A stretch of DNA of 64,000 nucleotides, from contig NZ_JAEHFP010000001.1 of NCBI RefSeq assembly GCF_016446475.1, forward strand, positions 1 through 64,000, given 5' to 3'. Position 1 is the stretch's first letter. Each line of letters starts with the position of its first letter. The position numbers and the translations under genes are program-made. Shown one piece after another: positions 44,556 through 53,778 of the stretch. The stretch comes from Paracoccus binzhouensis (GTDB taxonomy: Bacteria; Pseudomonadota; Alphaproteobacteria; Rhodobacterales; Rhodobacteraceae). The notes under the pieces are model-generated. The model worked only from the letters and a program-made list of their open reading frames with translations. It was not told the DNA's origin and searched no databases.

Positions 44556-46406
44556 TTATTGCGCCGCCATGGGGGCCGGGGCCGGGGCCGGCTCGGGCGC
44601 GATTTCCAGCCGCCTGGTCCAGAATTCCGTGCTGGCCAGCTCGGCATAGCCCTTGCGCCATTCGGTCTTCAGCCGCGGATATTCGCGCATCAGCCGGATG
44701 CCGTTCCTGAGCATCCGCCAGCCTTCGCGCAGCGCCGCGCGCTTGGAATGGCGCACGGTGAAGCTTTGCTTGCCGTCGGCGCTGACATAGGTGATCTCGG
44801 CCGCGCCCCAGGTTTCGCGGATGCGGCCGCGCTGGCCGGATTGCAGCACCAGCCGGTTGCCGTAAAGCCGGAAGAAGGGCAGCAGATGGCCGTTCAGCGT
44901 GAACTTCATCAGCAGCCGCGGCAGCCGCCTGTGCGGATTGAAGCGGATGCGCGGCCGCGGCAGCGAACCCGTCAGCGGCTTCCAGGCCTCGTCCTTGCGG
45001 AAGGCGGCGATGGCGGCGCGGCGCTCGGCCATGTCGGCGTTCTCGGCGAAGAAGGCGGGGCCGCGCAGCACGTCCTCGACCGCCAGGTTCAGCGCCGAGA
45101 GGGATTCGTAATGGCACTGGAACAGGCTGCGCATGAAGAACCAGCCGGGCATGGTCAGCGTCTTGAACAGGCCGATATCCATCTGCGGCAGGGCGAGGTG
45201 ATGGACGATGTGGCTGCGCAGATCGAGATAGAGCGTCTGCGCCGATTCCTTGTCCGAGAAATCCGCATCCTGGAAGCAGACCACGCCCGGCAGCGTCACG
45301 ATGTCGAAATCGTTCGCGATCGAGAAGCTGATGTCGTCGCCGCGCACGAAGAACGGGAAGGGGCGGTATGTCGTCTCGGCGATGGGGAAGGCGAAATACC
45401 ACCAGCCGCCATAGAAATTGTGCGGCTTGTCCTTGGTCGATTCCATCTCCATATGCGCGACCTGGTCGAAATTGCGCAGGTCGACGCCCAGCCATTGCGG
45501 CTGGCAATGACGCTCGAACACCGCGCCGTTTTCCCACAGCGCCCAGCGGTGGTTGGCCATGGTCATGCCGCCGGCCACCGCGGTTTTCGGATCGGTGGCA
45601 TAGGCGAGGAAGGTCCAGGTCCGCTCGACCGCGCCCATATGCACCGAGGCGTCGTCATCCATGAACAGGCAATGCGTGGCGCCGCGGGCCTCGGCCTCCA
45701 GCAACCCGCGGGCGAAGCCGCCCGAGCCGCCCAGGTTCTCGTTGCCGATCAGCGTGACATGTTTCGAGGGCCGGATCGCGGCGCTGCGGCCGTTATCCAC
45801 CACGATCAGGTGCAGATGCGGCGCCAGCGGGGTTTCGGCCATGAAGGCTTCGAACCGAGCGGCGCTGGCCTCGACCGCGGCCTCGCGCTTGAAGGTGGTG
45901 ATCGACAGGGCCAGCTGAGGCTGGCGGCGCGGAGCCTGCCGGGTTTCCCAGGCGGCGCCGGTCAGCTTGCCCTCGCCGAGCGCGCGCAGGGTGAAATAGA
46001 CCAGCCCCACCGGCTCGGCCTCCAGCAGCGGCGTCAGGTCCAGCCGGAAAGGCTCGCCGGCCTGCAGCTCGATCACCTCGTTGACCGGGCGTTCCCAGGA
46101 CCGCTGCGGCAGAGTCTGGAACACCACCAGCTCGAAGCGCCCCTCGCCCTCGAGTCGCAATCCCAAATCCTCGAGCGCGCAATGCCGCCGCCATTTGCCG
46201 AGGTTGAACAGGTTGGCGGCGGTGTTGAATTCGGCGGTGCCGCCGGCCGAAAAGACGATGCTGTGTGTGCTGTCCGAATAGGCCGCAGGCCCGAACAGCC
46301 GCAGATAGAGCAGGTGCTCGGTCGAGATCCCGCGCTCGGGCCAGAGCAGGGATTGCAGGGTGTGGTGGGTGCGCTGCGTCAAAGGCTGTGAAACAATGGA
46401 TGTCAT
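44556..46406 (-). CDS. GlfT2-like galactofuranosyltransferase
   Basis: A 616-residue GT-A glycosyltransferase resembling mycobacterial GlfT2. An N-terminal beta-sandwich region (about residues 30-160) precedes the catalytic domain (about 165-400). The metal site is Asp250-Asp251-Asp252-Ala (FMDDDAS), like the DDA motif of GlfT2. NLGGSGGFARGL and FVRGDDISFS are further family segments, and the C-terminal helical part is basic. It would polymerise or add galactofuranose from the Glf product on a lipid- or cell-surface-linked acceptor. Adjacency to glf strongly supports the sugar. Confidence 0.9.
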   Translation of the reverse strand: MTSIVSQPLTQRTHHTLQSLLWPERGISTEHLLYLRLFGPAAYSDSTHSIVFSAGGTAEFNTAANLFNLGKWRRHCALEDLGLRLEGEGRFELVVFQTLPQRSWERPVNEVIELQAGEPFRLDLTPLLEAEPVGLVYFTLRALGEGKLTGAAWETRQAPRRQPQLALSITTFKREAAVEASAARFEAFMAETPLAPHLHLIVVDNGRSAAIRPSKHVTLIGNENLGGSGGFARGLLEAEARGATHCLFMDDDASVHMGAVERTWTFLAYATDPKTAVAGGMTMANHRWALWENGAVFERHCQPQWLGVDLRNFDQVAHMEMESTKDKPHNFYGGWWYFAFPIAETTYRPFPFFVRGDDISFSIANDFDIVTLPGVVCFQDADFSDKESAQTLYLDLRSHIVHHLALPQMDIGLFKTLTMPGWFFMRSLFQCHYESLSALNLAVEDVLRGPAFFAENADMAERRAAIAAFRKDEAWKPLTGSLPRPRIRFNPHRRLPRLLMKFTLNGHLLPFFRLYGNRLVLQSGQRGRIRETWGAAEITYVSADGKQSFTVRHSKRAALREGWRMLRNGIRLMREYPRLKTEWRKGYAELASTEFWTRRLEIAPEPAPAPAPMAAQ

Positions 46407-46418
46407 GGAGAACAGGCC

Positions 46419-47537
46419 TCAGGGTTTGAAGCTGGCGCGCAGCATGGCAATGAAATCGCGCGGCGCCTCTGGCAGCGCCGCGGTCAGGTCCGGGGTCAGC
46501 TGATCCAGTGCCGCGCGCATGGCTTCGGGCTCGGGGATCGGGCGAATGGCCAGCATGTCGTCGAGATCCGGGAAGAACGGCTTGCCGCCGGTAGTCTCGG
46601 ACAACCAGGCATGGATCGGCAGGAACCGATCATACATCTTGCGGCGGCCGGATTCGCCGAACATTTCGACCTGCCTGTTCGGAACCAGATCGACCTTCTG
46701 GTCGAGATCCAGCAGGAACCGCACCAGTTGGTGGGCTTCCGGCCCGGGCAGGGCAGCGTTGCCGCGCCTGGCGATCTCGGTAACCGCCAGCGGCAGGCTC
46801 TTGTTGGCCATGACGGCAGGCAAGAGGCCGTCGGGGAATTGCAGGCCGGAATGGGCGATGTAATCGGCCTCGGAACCGCCTGCGGCCAGCACGTCGCGAT
46901 AGTTGCGCAGAACCTTGTTGTCGCCGGGCACCCGTTTCATCCAGACCTCGGCCGCCAGGCGGAAGTCGAAATGGATGGTCGACAGGTATTGCTTCCAGGC
47001 ACCGTCCCGCAGCTGCTCGCAGGGCTCGCTGACCTTGATGCGCTGTCCGTGCCAGGAGACGATGTATTCGTCCGGGCGGCGCAAGGCGCAATAAAGGCTG
47101 AAGCCTGCCTGCGGGAACTGGTTGCAGAGTCGGTCGACCAGTTCAGGGTTAAAGAGGCCGAAATTCGAGAAGGCCTCCGAGCAGAGCACGACGCCCTTGG
47201 GATTCATCGCGGCGATCTGGGAGCGGATGGCATGCAGCATCTGCCCCGAATGCGGCAGCATGCGGAATTGCTGAGGAACCTGGAAGCGGGTCGTGTCGGC
47301 CATCATTCGATAGGCCAGCGCGCTGTGCGGTTCACGGACGTTCGGGCCCAGCACCTCTGCCTTGTCGCCGCGCATCATGCGCGTCATGGCCTGTGCGGCG
47401 CCGCGCATCTCGGTAAAGGGATAGAGAATTCCGGCCCGGGCCAGCCGCGCGAAATTCTGCGACAGAAAGACTTGAAGCGAGGTGGAGCCGACCTTGTGAT
47501 GACCGATGTAAAGGCTGATATGAAGCGGTTGGGTCAC
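46419..47537 (-). CDS. Sulfotransferase-like protein of the galactofuranose cluster
   Basis: A 372-residue protein whose opening GHHKVGSTSLQVFL (about residues 9-22) resembles the 5'-phosphosulfate-binding loop of PAPS-dependent sulfotransferases; EYIVSWHGQRI later could be the 3'-phosphate region. It may add sulfate to the surface glycan, or be a kinase-like P-loop protein of unknown reaction. The start is a GTG at 47537 without a strong ribosome site; a longer in-frame reading to 47789 has no typical N-terminus. It is the first gene of the glycan operon, 12 bases before the transferase gene. Confidence 0.7.
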   Translation of the reverse strand: MTQPLHISLYIGHHKVGSTSLQVFLSQNFARLARAGILYPFTEMRGAAQAMTRMMRGDKAEVLGPNVREPHSALAYRMMADTTRFQVPQQFRMLPHSGQMLHAIRSQIAAMNPKGVVLCSEAFSNFGLFNPELVDRLCNQFPQAGFSLYCALRRPDEYIVSWHGQRIKVSEPCEQLRDGAWKQYLSTIHFDFRLAAEVWMKRVPGDNKVLRNYRDVLAAGGSEADYIAHSGLQFPDGLLPAVMANKSLPLAVTEIARRGNAALPGPEAHQLVRFLLDLDQKVDLVPNRQVEMFGESGRRKMYDRFLPIHAWLSETTGGKPFFPDLDDMLAIRPIPEPEAMRAALDQLTPDLTAALPEAPRDFIAMLRASFKP

Positions 47538-47859
47538 TGGGTTTGGATCTCGATCAGCAGCATTCCGGTTCGTGCGTGGTCCTGCCGGGCCGCGGCAGGC
47601 TGGGCGCGGGTCTAGCCCATTATGGCTGCCTGGGAAAGCATGAATGCTGGGTTGGGGGCGAGGGGCCGAACCGGATGGTTCACCTGCATCGGCAGGGTTT
47701 CGCCGATGACCCCGCGTCAGCGGGGACAAATCGGCACGGCTCCGAAATCCGCGCATCCCTGCCCGGTAGGGCGACCGCATCAAGCCCATGGCAGCCGTTT
47801 GCGCTTTGTGGCAATGCGGAGCGATAGGGACCGCAGCAGATCGGGGAAAGACGGCCGTG
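47538..47859. other. 322-bp divergent regulatory region
   Basis: No gene is evident. The region separates the minus-strand glycan operon from the plus-strand GlxA-type regulator and should hold both promoters. The one clear structure is a 6-bp perfect dyad, CCCCGC/GCGGGG with a four-base centre, at 47710-47725. It could be an operator or a small hairpin. Confidence 0.4.
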
Positions 47860-48885
47860 ATGCAATCATCGCAAGACAGCGAACGCTACATCGCGCGGGG
47901 CATCGCCCATGTGAAGCTGGCGGCCGCCGTCGAGGCGCCGATCGAGGTCGCCTTCGTGTTGATGCCGCGTTTCACCATGCTGGCCTTCACCTCGGCCATC
48001 GAGCCCCTGCGTGTCGCCAACCAGCTGACCGAGAAGCTGCTGTTCAAATGGCACGTCCTGACCGAGACCGGCCAGCCGATCAGCTGCTCGAACGGCGTGC
48101 CGGTGGTGCCCGATGCCGCGCTTTCCTCGGCCCCGGCCAGCGATTACGTCCTGGTCTGCGGCGGGGTCGAGCCGGATGCAGCATGCAGCCCGGAACTGAC
48201 CGACTGGCTGCGCAAGCAATGGCGCCACGGCCGCACGGTGGGCGGGCTCTGCACCGGCGCCTATGCGCTGGCCCGGGCCGGCATCCTGAACGGCCGCCGC
48301 TTCACCCTGCATTGGGAAAACATCCCCAACTTCACCGAGAAGCATCCCGACCTGGCCCCCGAGCGGCGGATCTTCTGCATCGACGAGCGTATCGTCACCT
48401 GCGCCGGCGGCGTCGCCTCGACCGAGCTGGCGCTGAAGCTGATCGAGGATTACTACGGCACCGAGCTGATGCAGGCGGTGATGGACATGTGCTTGCTGGG
48501 CCAGATCCGGCGCGGCGAGGAGGAGCAGCTCAGCTCGCTTTCCGTGCGCCTGGGCACCCGCAACGACCACCTGATCCGCGCCGTCGCCTATATCGAGGCG
48601 CATGTCGAGGACGAGGTGGACCTGGGCGAATGCGCCAGCTATCTGGGCATCTCGCGCCGGCAGCTGGAGCGGCTGTTCCAGCGCTACCTGGATACCACGC
48701 CGCTGCAATATCTCAACCGGGTGCGGCTGCAGCACGCGCGCTCGCTGCTGACCGAGACCAATCTCAGCGTGATGGAGGTGGCGGTGGCCTGCGGCTTCGG
48801 CTCCTCCTCCTATTTCTCCAAGGTGTTCCGCTCGCATTACGGCATCTCTCCGCACAAGTTCTCGCTGACGCGCAAGCGGGGCTGA
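47860..48885 (+). CDS. GlxA-type transcription regulator (DJ-1/PfpI plus AraC DNA-binding domain)
   Basis: A 341-residue regulator. The N-terminal DJ-1/PfpI-like amidotransferase domain spans about residues 25-195, with the nucleophile-elbow segment GGLCTGAYALARAG. The C-terminal AraC double helix-turn-helix is at about 230-330 (DLGECASYLGISRRQLERLF and VAVACGFGSSSYFSKVFRSHYG). Relatives include GbdR, CdhR and ArgR-type activators of amino-acid or betaine catabolism; the target here is unknown, and no co-directional catabolic gene follows. The start is ambiguous; I use the ATG at 47860. Confidence 0.87.
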   Translation: MQSSQDSERYIARGIAHVKLAAAVEAPIEVAFVLMPRFTMLAFTSAIEPLRVANQLTEKLLFKWHVLTETGQPISCSNGVPVVPDAALSSAPASDYVLVCGGVEPDAACSPELTDWLRKQWRHGRTVGGLCTGAYALARAGILNGRRFTLHWENIPNFTEKHPDLAPERRIFCIDERIVTCAGGVASTELALKLIEDYYGTELMQAVMDMCLLGQIRRGEEEQLSSLSVRLGTRNDHLIRAVAYIEAHVEDEVDLGECASYLGISRRQLERLFQRYLDTTPLQYLNRVRLQHARSLLTETNLSVMEVAVACGFGSSSYFSKVFRSHYGISPHKFSLTRKRG

Positions 48886-48941
48886 GCCCCGGCGCGATTG
48901 CGTGTATGCTGCGCCCGAAGCGCTGGCGAAGGGGGAACGGC

Positions 48942-49769
48942 ATGGGAAGCAAGGACGGCGGCAAGGGCAAGGCGGGACGGATCCGCATCGGCATCGGCGG
49001 CTGGACCTACGAGCCCTGGCGCGGCAGTTTCTACCCCGAGGGCCTGCCGCAGCGGCGCGAGCTGGAACATGCCAGCCGCCAGCTCACCTCGATCGAGATC
49101 AACGGCACCTATTACGGTGCGCAGAAGCCCGAGAGCTTCCGCAAATGGCATGACGAGACGCCCGAGGATTTCGTCTTTTCGCTAAAGGCGCCGCGCTACG
49201 CCACGAACCGCAGGGTGCTGGCCGATGCGGGCGAGACCATCGCGCGCTTCTTCGACAGCGGCGTCCTGCTGCTGGGCGACAAGCTGGGGCCGATCAACTG
49301 GCAGTTCATGGCCACGAAGAAATTCGAACCCGAGGATTTCGCCGCCTTCCTGGACCTGCTGCCGGCATCTCTGGACGGCAGGCCGCTGCGCCATGTCGTC
49401 GAGGTCCGGCACGAAAGTTTCCGCAGCCCGGACTTCATCGAGCTGATCCGCGCCCGGGGCGTGGCCGCGGTGGTTTCCGCCGATGGCGATTTCCCGCAGA
49501 TCGCCGATCCCACCGCCCCCTTCGTCTATGCCCGCATCATGGGCACGCGCGAGAACGAGCCGCTGGGCTATGCGCCTGCCGCGCTGGATTTATGGGCAGA
49601 GCGGGCACGGATATGGGCTGCGGGCGGCCGACCCGAGGGGTTTGACCATGTCGGCGACAACGATGCTGACGCGCCGCGCGACGTGTTCCTTTACGTCATC
49701 AGCGGCTGCAAGCAGCGCAATCCGCAGGCGGCGATGGCCTTGATGGAAAGGCTGGGGCAGGGCGGCTGA
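48942..49769 (+). CDS. DUF72-family protein
   Basis: A 275-residue protein of the DUF72 (YecE-like) family, a TIM-barrel fold. The opening IRIGIGGWTYEPWRGSFYPEG (near residues 14-34), STxEINGTYYG-like segment and VFSLKAPRYATN-like strand are characteristic. No enzymatic activity is established for the family. GGGGGA precedes the ATG at 48942 by six bases. It stands 56 bp after the GlxA-type gene and may share its transcript. Confidence 0.87.
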   Translation: MGSKDGGKGKAGRIRIGIGGWTYEPWRGSFYPEGLPQRRELEHASRQLTSIEINGTYYGAQKPESFRKWHDETPEDFVFSLKAPRYATNRRVLADAGETIARFFDSGVLLLGDKLGPINWQFMATKKFEPEDFAAFLDLLPASLDGRPLRHVVEVRHESFRSPDFIELIRARGVAAVVSADGDFPQIADPTAPFVYARIMGTRENEPLGYAPAALDLWAERARIWAAGGRPEGFDHVGDNDADAPRDVFLYVISGCKQRNPQAAMALMERLGQGG

Positions 49770-49877
49770 TCCCTGCTGCAGGGCCAGCGATTTCCCGCTG
49801 TCGCACCGCCGTCGAATTGCGCTTCGCCGCGTCGCGCCTATATCTCGCTGCAACGCAAAAACCGGGAAGGAACATTC

Positions 49878-51302
49878 GTGGGCGAAGGACGACAACCGGC
49901 ACAGGCCGGGCCGATCCTGCATTTTCGCGGCATCGAGGGTCGGGCCATCCGGCTTGCGGCCATCGTGATCCGCGGCGACGACGCGGTGCCGGGCAGCCTG
50001 CGCGCCTCGGACGCCGAGATCGCGCCGCAGCGCCTCGCGACCATCGCCGGCATCACCGCCTGGCGCTACGATTTCACCCTGGCCGCCGGCGACCCGGGCT
50101 ATGAGCTCGAGGGCGAGCACTACGAGGTAGCGACCGAATTCGACGGCGATCTGCGCATCGCCTTCGTCTCCTGCAATGGCGAGGAGAATGGCGATCTGGA
50201 CCGCGACGGCGAGGAGCGCAACCGGATGTGGGCCCGGCTGGCGCGCGACCACGCCCGCGCACCCTTCGCCCTGCTGCTGCAGGGTGGCGATCAGGTCTAT
50301 GCCGACGAGGCGACGCAGGGCCATCCGCTGAGCCATGACTGGCCCGACAAGGCGCCCGAGGTTGACGACCCCGAGGCATTGGCCGATCTGGCCGAGCATC
50401 TGCGTCGCCGCTTCGTGGAACGCTACCTGCATGTGCTGCAGGCGCGCGGCTATGCCTGGATGGCGGCGCGGGTGCCGACATTGTCGGTCTGGGATGATCA
50501 CGACATCTGCGACGGCTGGGGCTCGCTGCCCGAAAAGCGCAGCCGCTCGGCCATAGGCCGGACCCTGTTCGCCGTGGCGCGCGAGACCTATCTGCTGTTC
50601 CAGCACGGCGCGGTGGAAAGCGACATTCCCGACCTGTTCCTCGACGCCTCGGGCGCCAGCCTCAGCTGGAAGCGCGAGCTGCCGGGCCTGACCATCGCCG
50701 CGCCGGACCTGCGGTCGGAACGCAACCGCCACCGTATCATGGGCCCGGCGGGCTGGCGGGCGGTCGAGGCGCTGGCGCCGCAGGGCGCGCATGTGTTCCT
50801 GGTTTCCAGCGTGCCGCTGCTGGGGCCACGCCTGTCGCTTCTGGAACGGCTGATGATGGCGATCCCGCGCATGCAGCATTACGAGGACGACCTGCGCGAC
50901 CAATGGCAGAGCCGCGCCCATCGCGAGGAATGGCAGCGCATGCTGCGCGAGGTGCTGGCCTGGCGCGCCCACGCGCCTGTCACCGCCCTGTCGGGCGAGA
51001 TCCATCTGGCCACCCGCGCGGTGATGGGGCCGGATGCGCAGCGCGTGCATCAGCTGGTCGCCTCGGGTATCTCGCATCGCGCGCCGCCCAAGGCCTATGC
51101 GCGCAGCCTGGGCCTGTTCGCCGGGCTGGGAGAGGCGCCCTTGCCAGGCCACCCGATCCGCATCCACCCGCTGCCCGGCCAGCGCCACCGCTACATGGCC
51201 GAGCGGAACTACCTGACCCTGGCCCGGCGGGAGGGGCGCTGGCAGTCGGTCTGGCACCTGGAAGACAGCGGCGAAACCCCGGCGCTGGATCTGTCCGACT
51301 GA
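49878..51302 (+). CDS. PhoD-like metallophosphatase
   Basis: A 474-residue alkaline phosphatase D-like enzyme (metallophosphatase fold). Metal ligands appear in FVSCNGEENG, LLLQGGDQVYADE, WDDHDICDGWG and the late LSGEIHLA, the usual PhoD_like order. I see no Tat or Sec signal peptide, unlike secreted PhoD, so this homologue is probably cytoplasmic. The start is a GTG at 49878 after GGAAGGAA. It is separated from queC by two hairpins. Substrate (phosphodiester or phosphomonoester) is not predictable. Confidence 0.87.
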   Translation: MGEGRQPAQAGPILHFRGIEGRAIRLAAIVIRGDDAVPGSLRASDAEIAPQRLATIAGITAWRYDFTLAAGDPGYELEGEHYEVATEFDGDLRIAFVSCNGEENGDLDRDGEERNRMWARLARDHARAPFALLLQGGDQVYADEATQGHPLSHDWPDKAPEVDDPEALADLAEHLRRRFVERYLHVLQARGYAWMAARVPTLSVWDDHDICDGWGSLPEKRSRSAIGRTLFAVARETYLLFQHGAVESDIPDLFLDASGASLSWKRELPGLTIAAPDLRSERNRHRIMGPAGWRAVEALAPQGAHVFLVSSVPLLGPRLSLLERLMMAIPRMQHYEDDLRDQWQSRAHREEWQRMLREVLAWRAHAPVTALSGEIHLATRAVMGPDAQRVHQLVASGISHRAPPKAYARSLGLFAGLGEAPLPGHPIRIHPLPGQRHRYMAERNYLTLARREGRWQSVWHLEDSGETPALDLSD

Positions 51303-51307
51303 CGGGG

Positions 51308-51326
51308 CGGGCGGTTGCGCCGCCCG
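51308..51326 (+). terminator. Hairpin after the PhoD-like gene
   Basis: CGGGCGG (51308-51314) and CCGCCCG (51320-51326) form a 7-bp stem with a five-base loop, six bases after the stop codon. A second small stem (GCCCG/CGGGC, 51332-51347) follows. Likely the terminator region separating phoD-like from queC, though without a U-tract. Confidence 0.5.
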
Positions 51327-51395
51327 TCAAAGCCCGCTATGTCGGGCGCCCATACCGGTCGCAGCCTACCCGGTCATCAAAACAAGGGTCACATC

Positions 51396-52097
51396 ATGAA
51401 GACGACAGTTGTCTGCTCGGGCGGACTCGATTCCGTGTCGCTGGCGCATATGATCGCCGCGCAGGGCGGGCTTTCGCGCCTGATTTCCTTCGACTACGGC
51501 CAGCGCCACCGCAAGGAGCTGGATTTCGCGGCCAGCGCCGCCCGGCGACTGGACGTGCCGCATCACGTCATCGACATGCGCGGGGTGGGGGCGGTGCTGA
51601 CCGGCTCGGCCCTGACCGGCGGCGCCGAGGTGCCGGACGGGCATTATGCCGAGGAGACGATGCGCATCACCGTGGTCCCGAACCGCAACGCCATCATGCT
51701 GACCGTGGCCTTCGGCATGGCGGCGGCGATGGGCGATCAGGCGGTGGCGACCGCCGTGCATGGCGGCGATCATTTCATCTATCCCGACTGCCGCCCCGCC
51801 TTCACCGAGGCGTTCCAGCAGATGCAGGACGCGGCGCTGGACGGCTATGCGCAGCTGCGGCTGCTGACCCCCTTCGTGCATCGCACCAAGACCGACATCG
51901 TCACCGAGGGCGCCCGCCACGACACGCCCTTTGCCGAGACCTGGTCCTGCTACAAGGGCGGCGCCCTGCATTGCGGGCGCTGCGGCACCTGCGTCGAGCG
52001 GCGCGAGGCCTTCCACCTGGCCGGCATCCCCGACCCGACCGCCTATGAGGACGCGGATTTCTGGCGGCAGGCCATCGCGGAACGGGAGCGGGCCTGA
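51396..52097 (+). CDS. queC: 7-cyano-7-deazaguanine synthase
   Basis: A 233-residue PP-loop ATP pyrophosphatase that converts 7-carboxy-7-deazaguanine to preQ0 using ATP and ammonia. The PP-loop SGGLDS is at residues 8-13, and the structural zinc site is Cys185, Cys193, Cys196 and Cys199. It opens the queCDEF cluster. The ATG at 51396 gives the correct family N-terminus; the upstream open frame is spurious. Its stop overlaps the queD start by one base (TGATG). Confidence 0.95.
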   Translation: MKTTVVCSGGLDSVSLAHMIAAQGGLSRLISFDYGQRHRKELDFAASAARRLDVPHHVIDMRGVGAVLTGSALTGGAEVPDGHYAEETMRITVVPNRNAIMLTVAFGMAAAMGDQAVATAVHGGDHFIYPDCRPAFTEAFQQMQDAALDGYAQLRLLTPFVHRTKTDIVTEGARHDTPFAETWSCYKGGALHCGRCGTCVERREAFHLAGIPDPTAYEDADFWRQAIAERERA

Positions 52098-52450
52098 TGT
52101 TCCGCATCGCCAAGGAGTTCCATTTCTCGGCCTCGCATCAACTGGCGCATCTGCCGCCGGATCACCAATGCGCCCGGCTGCACGGGCACAATTATGTCGT
52201 CGTGGTGGAACTGGCCGCGGCCGAGCTGAACGCCGACGGCTTCGTGCGCGACTATCACGAGCTTGCGGCCCTGAAGCACTATATCGACACGCATTTCGAC
52301 CATCGCCACCTGAACGACGTGCTGGACGGCCCCTCGACCGCCGAGGCCATGGCGCGGCATTTCCACGACTGGTGCAAGGCGCGCTGGCCCGAGACGGTGG
52401 CGGTCCGGGTCTCCGAGACGCCCAAGACCTGGGCCGAGTATCGGCCATGA
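52097..52450 (+). CDS. queD: 6-carboxy-5,6,7,8-tetrahydropterin synthase
   Basis: A 117-residue member of the PTPS/QueD family. Zinc ligands are His14, His29 and His31 (HFSASH and RLHGHNY), and the catalytic Cys25 is present. It converts 7,8-dihydroneopterin triphosphate to 6-carboxytetrahydropterin, the second step to preQ0. Coupled to queC by TGATG and to queE by ATGA overlaps. Confidence 0.95.
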   Translation: MFRIAKEFHFSASHQLAHLPPDHQCARLHGHNYVVVVELAAAELNADGFVRDYHELAALKHYIDTHFDHRHLNDVLDGPSTAEAMARHFHDWCKARWPETVAVRVSETPKTWAEYRP

Positions 52451-53154
52451 CGCTGCGCATTGCCGAGATCTTCGGCCCGACCATCCAGGGCGAGGGCGCG
52501 CTGATCGGCGAGCCTACGGTCTTTGTGCGCGCCGGCGGCTGCGACTATCGCTGCGTCTGGTGCGACAGCCCGCATGCGGTGGAGAGCCACCATCGCCACG
52601 AATGGCGGCCGATGAGCGCCGAGGCCGTCTGGGCCGAGGTGCGGCGCCTGTCCGGCGGCCAGCCGCTGACCGTCTCGCTTTCGGGCGGCAATCCGGCGAT
52701 CCAAGATTTCGCGCCGCTGATCGCGCTGGGACGCGGGCAGGACTATCGGTTCGCCTGCGAGACGCAGGGCTCGGTCGCGCAGCCCTGGTTCGCGGACCTG
52801 TCCATGCTGGTGCTGTCGCCGAAACCGCCCTCCAGCGGACAGGTGGTCGATTGGGACGCCTTCGACCGCTGCCTCAAGGCCGGCGAGGGTGCCGGCCAGC
52901 GGGTGCTGAAGATCGTGATCTTCGACCGGCGCGACCTGGACTGGGCGCGCGCGGTCGCCGCCCGCCATCCCCACCTGCCGCTCTACCTGCAGCCCGGCAA
53001 CCCCGAGACCGATCCGGCCCTGCCGGTCGATCCGCAGGCCCTGGCCGACCGGCTGCTCTGGCTGGTCGAGAACACGGTCGGCTGTGGCTGGCTGAAACCG
53101 CGCATCCTGCCGCAGCTGCATGTCCTGATCTGGGGCAACCGGCGCGGCGTCTGA
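52447..53154 (+). CDS. queE: 7-carboxy-7-deazaguanine synthase (radical SAM)
   Basis: A 235-residue radical SAM enzyme. The cluster-binding cysteines are Cys32, Cys36 and Cys39 (CDYRCVWC). Substrate-side conserved segments are PTIQGEG (about residues 11-17) and SGGNPAIQ (about 79-86). It performs the ring contraction of carboxytetrahydropterin to 7-carboxy-7-deazaguanine. The start overlaps queD by ATGA; the long upstream open frame overlapping queC and queD is not real. Confidence 0.95.
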   Translation: MTLRIAEIFGPTIQGEGALIGEPTVFVRAGGCDYRCVWCDSPHAVESHHRHEWRPMSAEAVWAEVRRLSGGQPLTVSLSGGNPAIQDFAPLIALGRGQDYRFACETQGSVAQPWFADLSMLVLSPKPPSSGQVVDWDAFDRCLKAGEGAGQRVLKIVIFDRRDLDWARAVAARHPHLPLYLQPGNPETDPALPVDPQALADRLLWLVENTVGCGWLKPRILPQLHVLIWGNRRGV

Positions 53155-53169
53155 CATCCGGAGAGAAGC

Positions 53170-53634
53170 ATGACCGAGACGATCTACAGCGGCCTCAAGC
53201 AGCTGGGCGGGGCCACCGTGCCGCCCGAAAGCCCCGACAAGGCCGAGCTGGAGCGGGTGCAGAACCCGCAGGCCGACGTGTCCTATAACGTGCGCTTCAC
53301 CGCGCCCGAGTTCACCTCGCTCTGCCCGATGACCGGGCAGCCGGATTTCGCGCATCTGGTGATCGACTATGTGCCGGGCGACTGGCTGGTCGAGTCGAAA
53401 TCGTTGAAGCTTTATCTGGGAAGCTTCCGCAATCACGGCGCTTTCCACGAGGATTGCACCGTCTCGATCGGCCGGCGCCTGGCCGGATTCCTTGAACCGC
53501 GCTGGCTGCGCATCGGCGGCTATTGGTATCCGCGCGGCGGCATGCCCATCGACGTGTTCTGGCAGACCGGCCCCATGCCCGAGGGGGTCTGGATCCCCGA
53601 CCAGGGCGTGCCGCCCTATCGCGGCCGCGGCTGA
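53170..53634 (+). CDS. queF: NADPH-dependent preQ0 reductase
   Basis: A 154-residue type I (YkvM-like, unimodular) QueF. The nucleophile Cys52 and Asp59 occur in [10 protein letters not shown], and the family motif E(S/L)K(S)xKxY is seen as ESKSLKLY (about residues 75-82), followed by [10 protein letters not shown]. It reduces preQ0 to preQ1, which commits the pathway to queuosine. Last gene of the cluster, closed by a strong terminator. Confidence 0.95.
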   Translation: MTETIYSGLKQLGGATVPPESPDKAELERVQNPQADVSYNVRFTAPEFTSLCPMTGQPDFAHLVIDYVPGDWLVESKSLKLYLGSFRNHGAFHEDCTVSIGRRLAGFLEPRWLRIGGYWYPRGGMPIDVFWQTGPMPEGVWIPDQGVPPYRGRG

Positions 53635-53663
53635 AACCCCACCATCCTGCAAAAAACCATCGG

Positions 53664-53698
53664 TCGGCGCGGTCCCGGGTATCGGGCCGCGCCGATTT
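53664..53698 (+). terminator. Intrinsic terminator of the que operon
   Basis: TCGGCGCGG (53664-53672) pairs with CCGCGCCGA (53687-53695), and an inner CCCG/CGGG pair extends the stem to 13 bp with one bulged base. Three T residues follow. This is the clearest terminator in the window. Confidence 0.8.
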
Positions 53699-53701
53699 CG
53701 C

Positions 53702-53755
53702 TTGACAGCCCCGCGGCGAATGTGTGAGCATTTGCCCATCGCATTAGCAAATGCT
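53702..53755 (+). promoter_or_regulatory. Polyol operon upstream region with 9-bp inverted repeat operator
   Basis: A consensus TTGACA (53702-53707) is followed by a perfect inverted repeat: AGCATTTGC (53727-53735) and GCAAATGCT (53747-53755), centre 11 bp. Between them GCATTAGC partly repeats the half-site. The position, between -35 and the smoE start at 53779, suits a repressor or activator of a sugar-alcohol operon. No regulator gene is next to it in this window. Confidence 0.6.
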
Positions 53756-53778
53756 GATCCGTAGGGGAGGACAATCGA

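Noticed and set aside
44559-46391. A 610-codon plus-strand open frame
   Set aside because: Antisense to the GlfT2-like transferase whose motifs are intact on the minus strand.
51303-51395. Possible preQ1 riboswitch upstream of queC
   Set aside because: I see only two GC hairpins belonging to the end of the previous gene and no recognisable preQ1-I or -II aptamer core.
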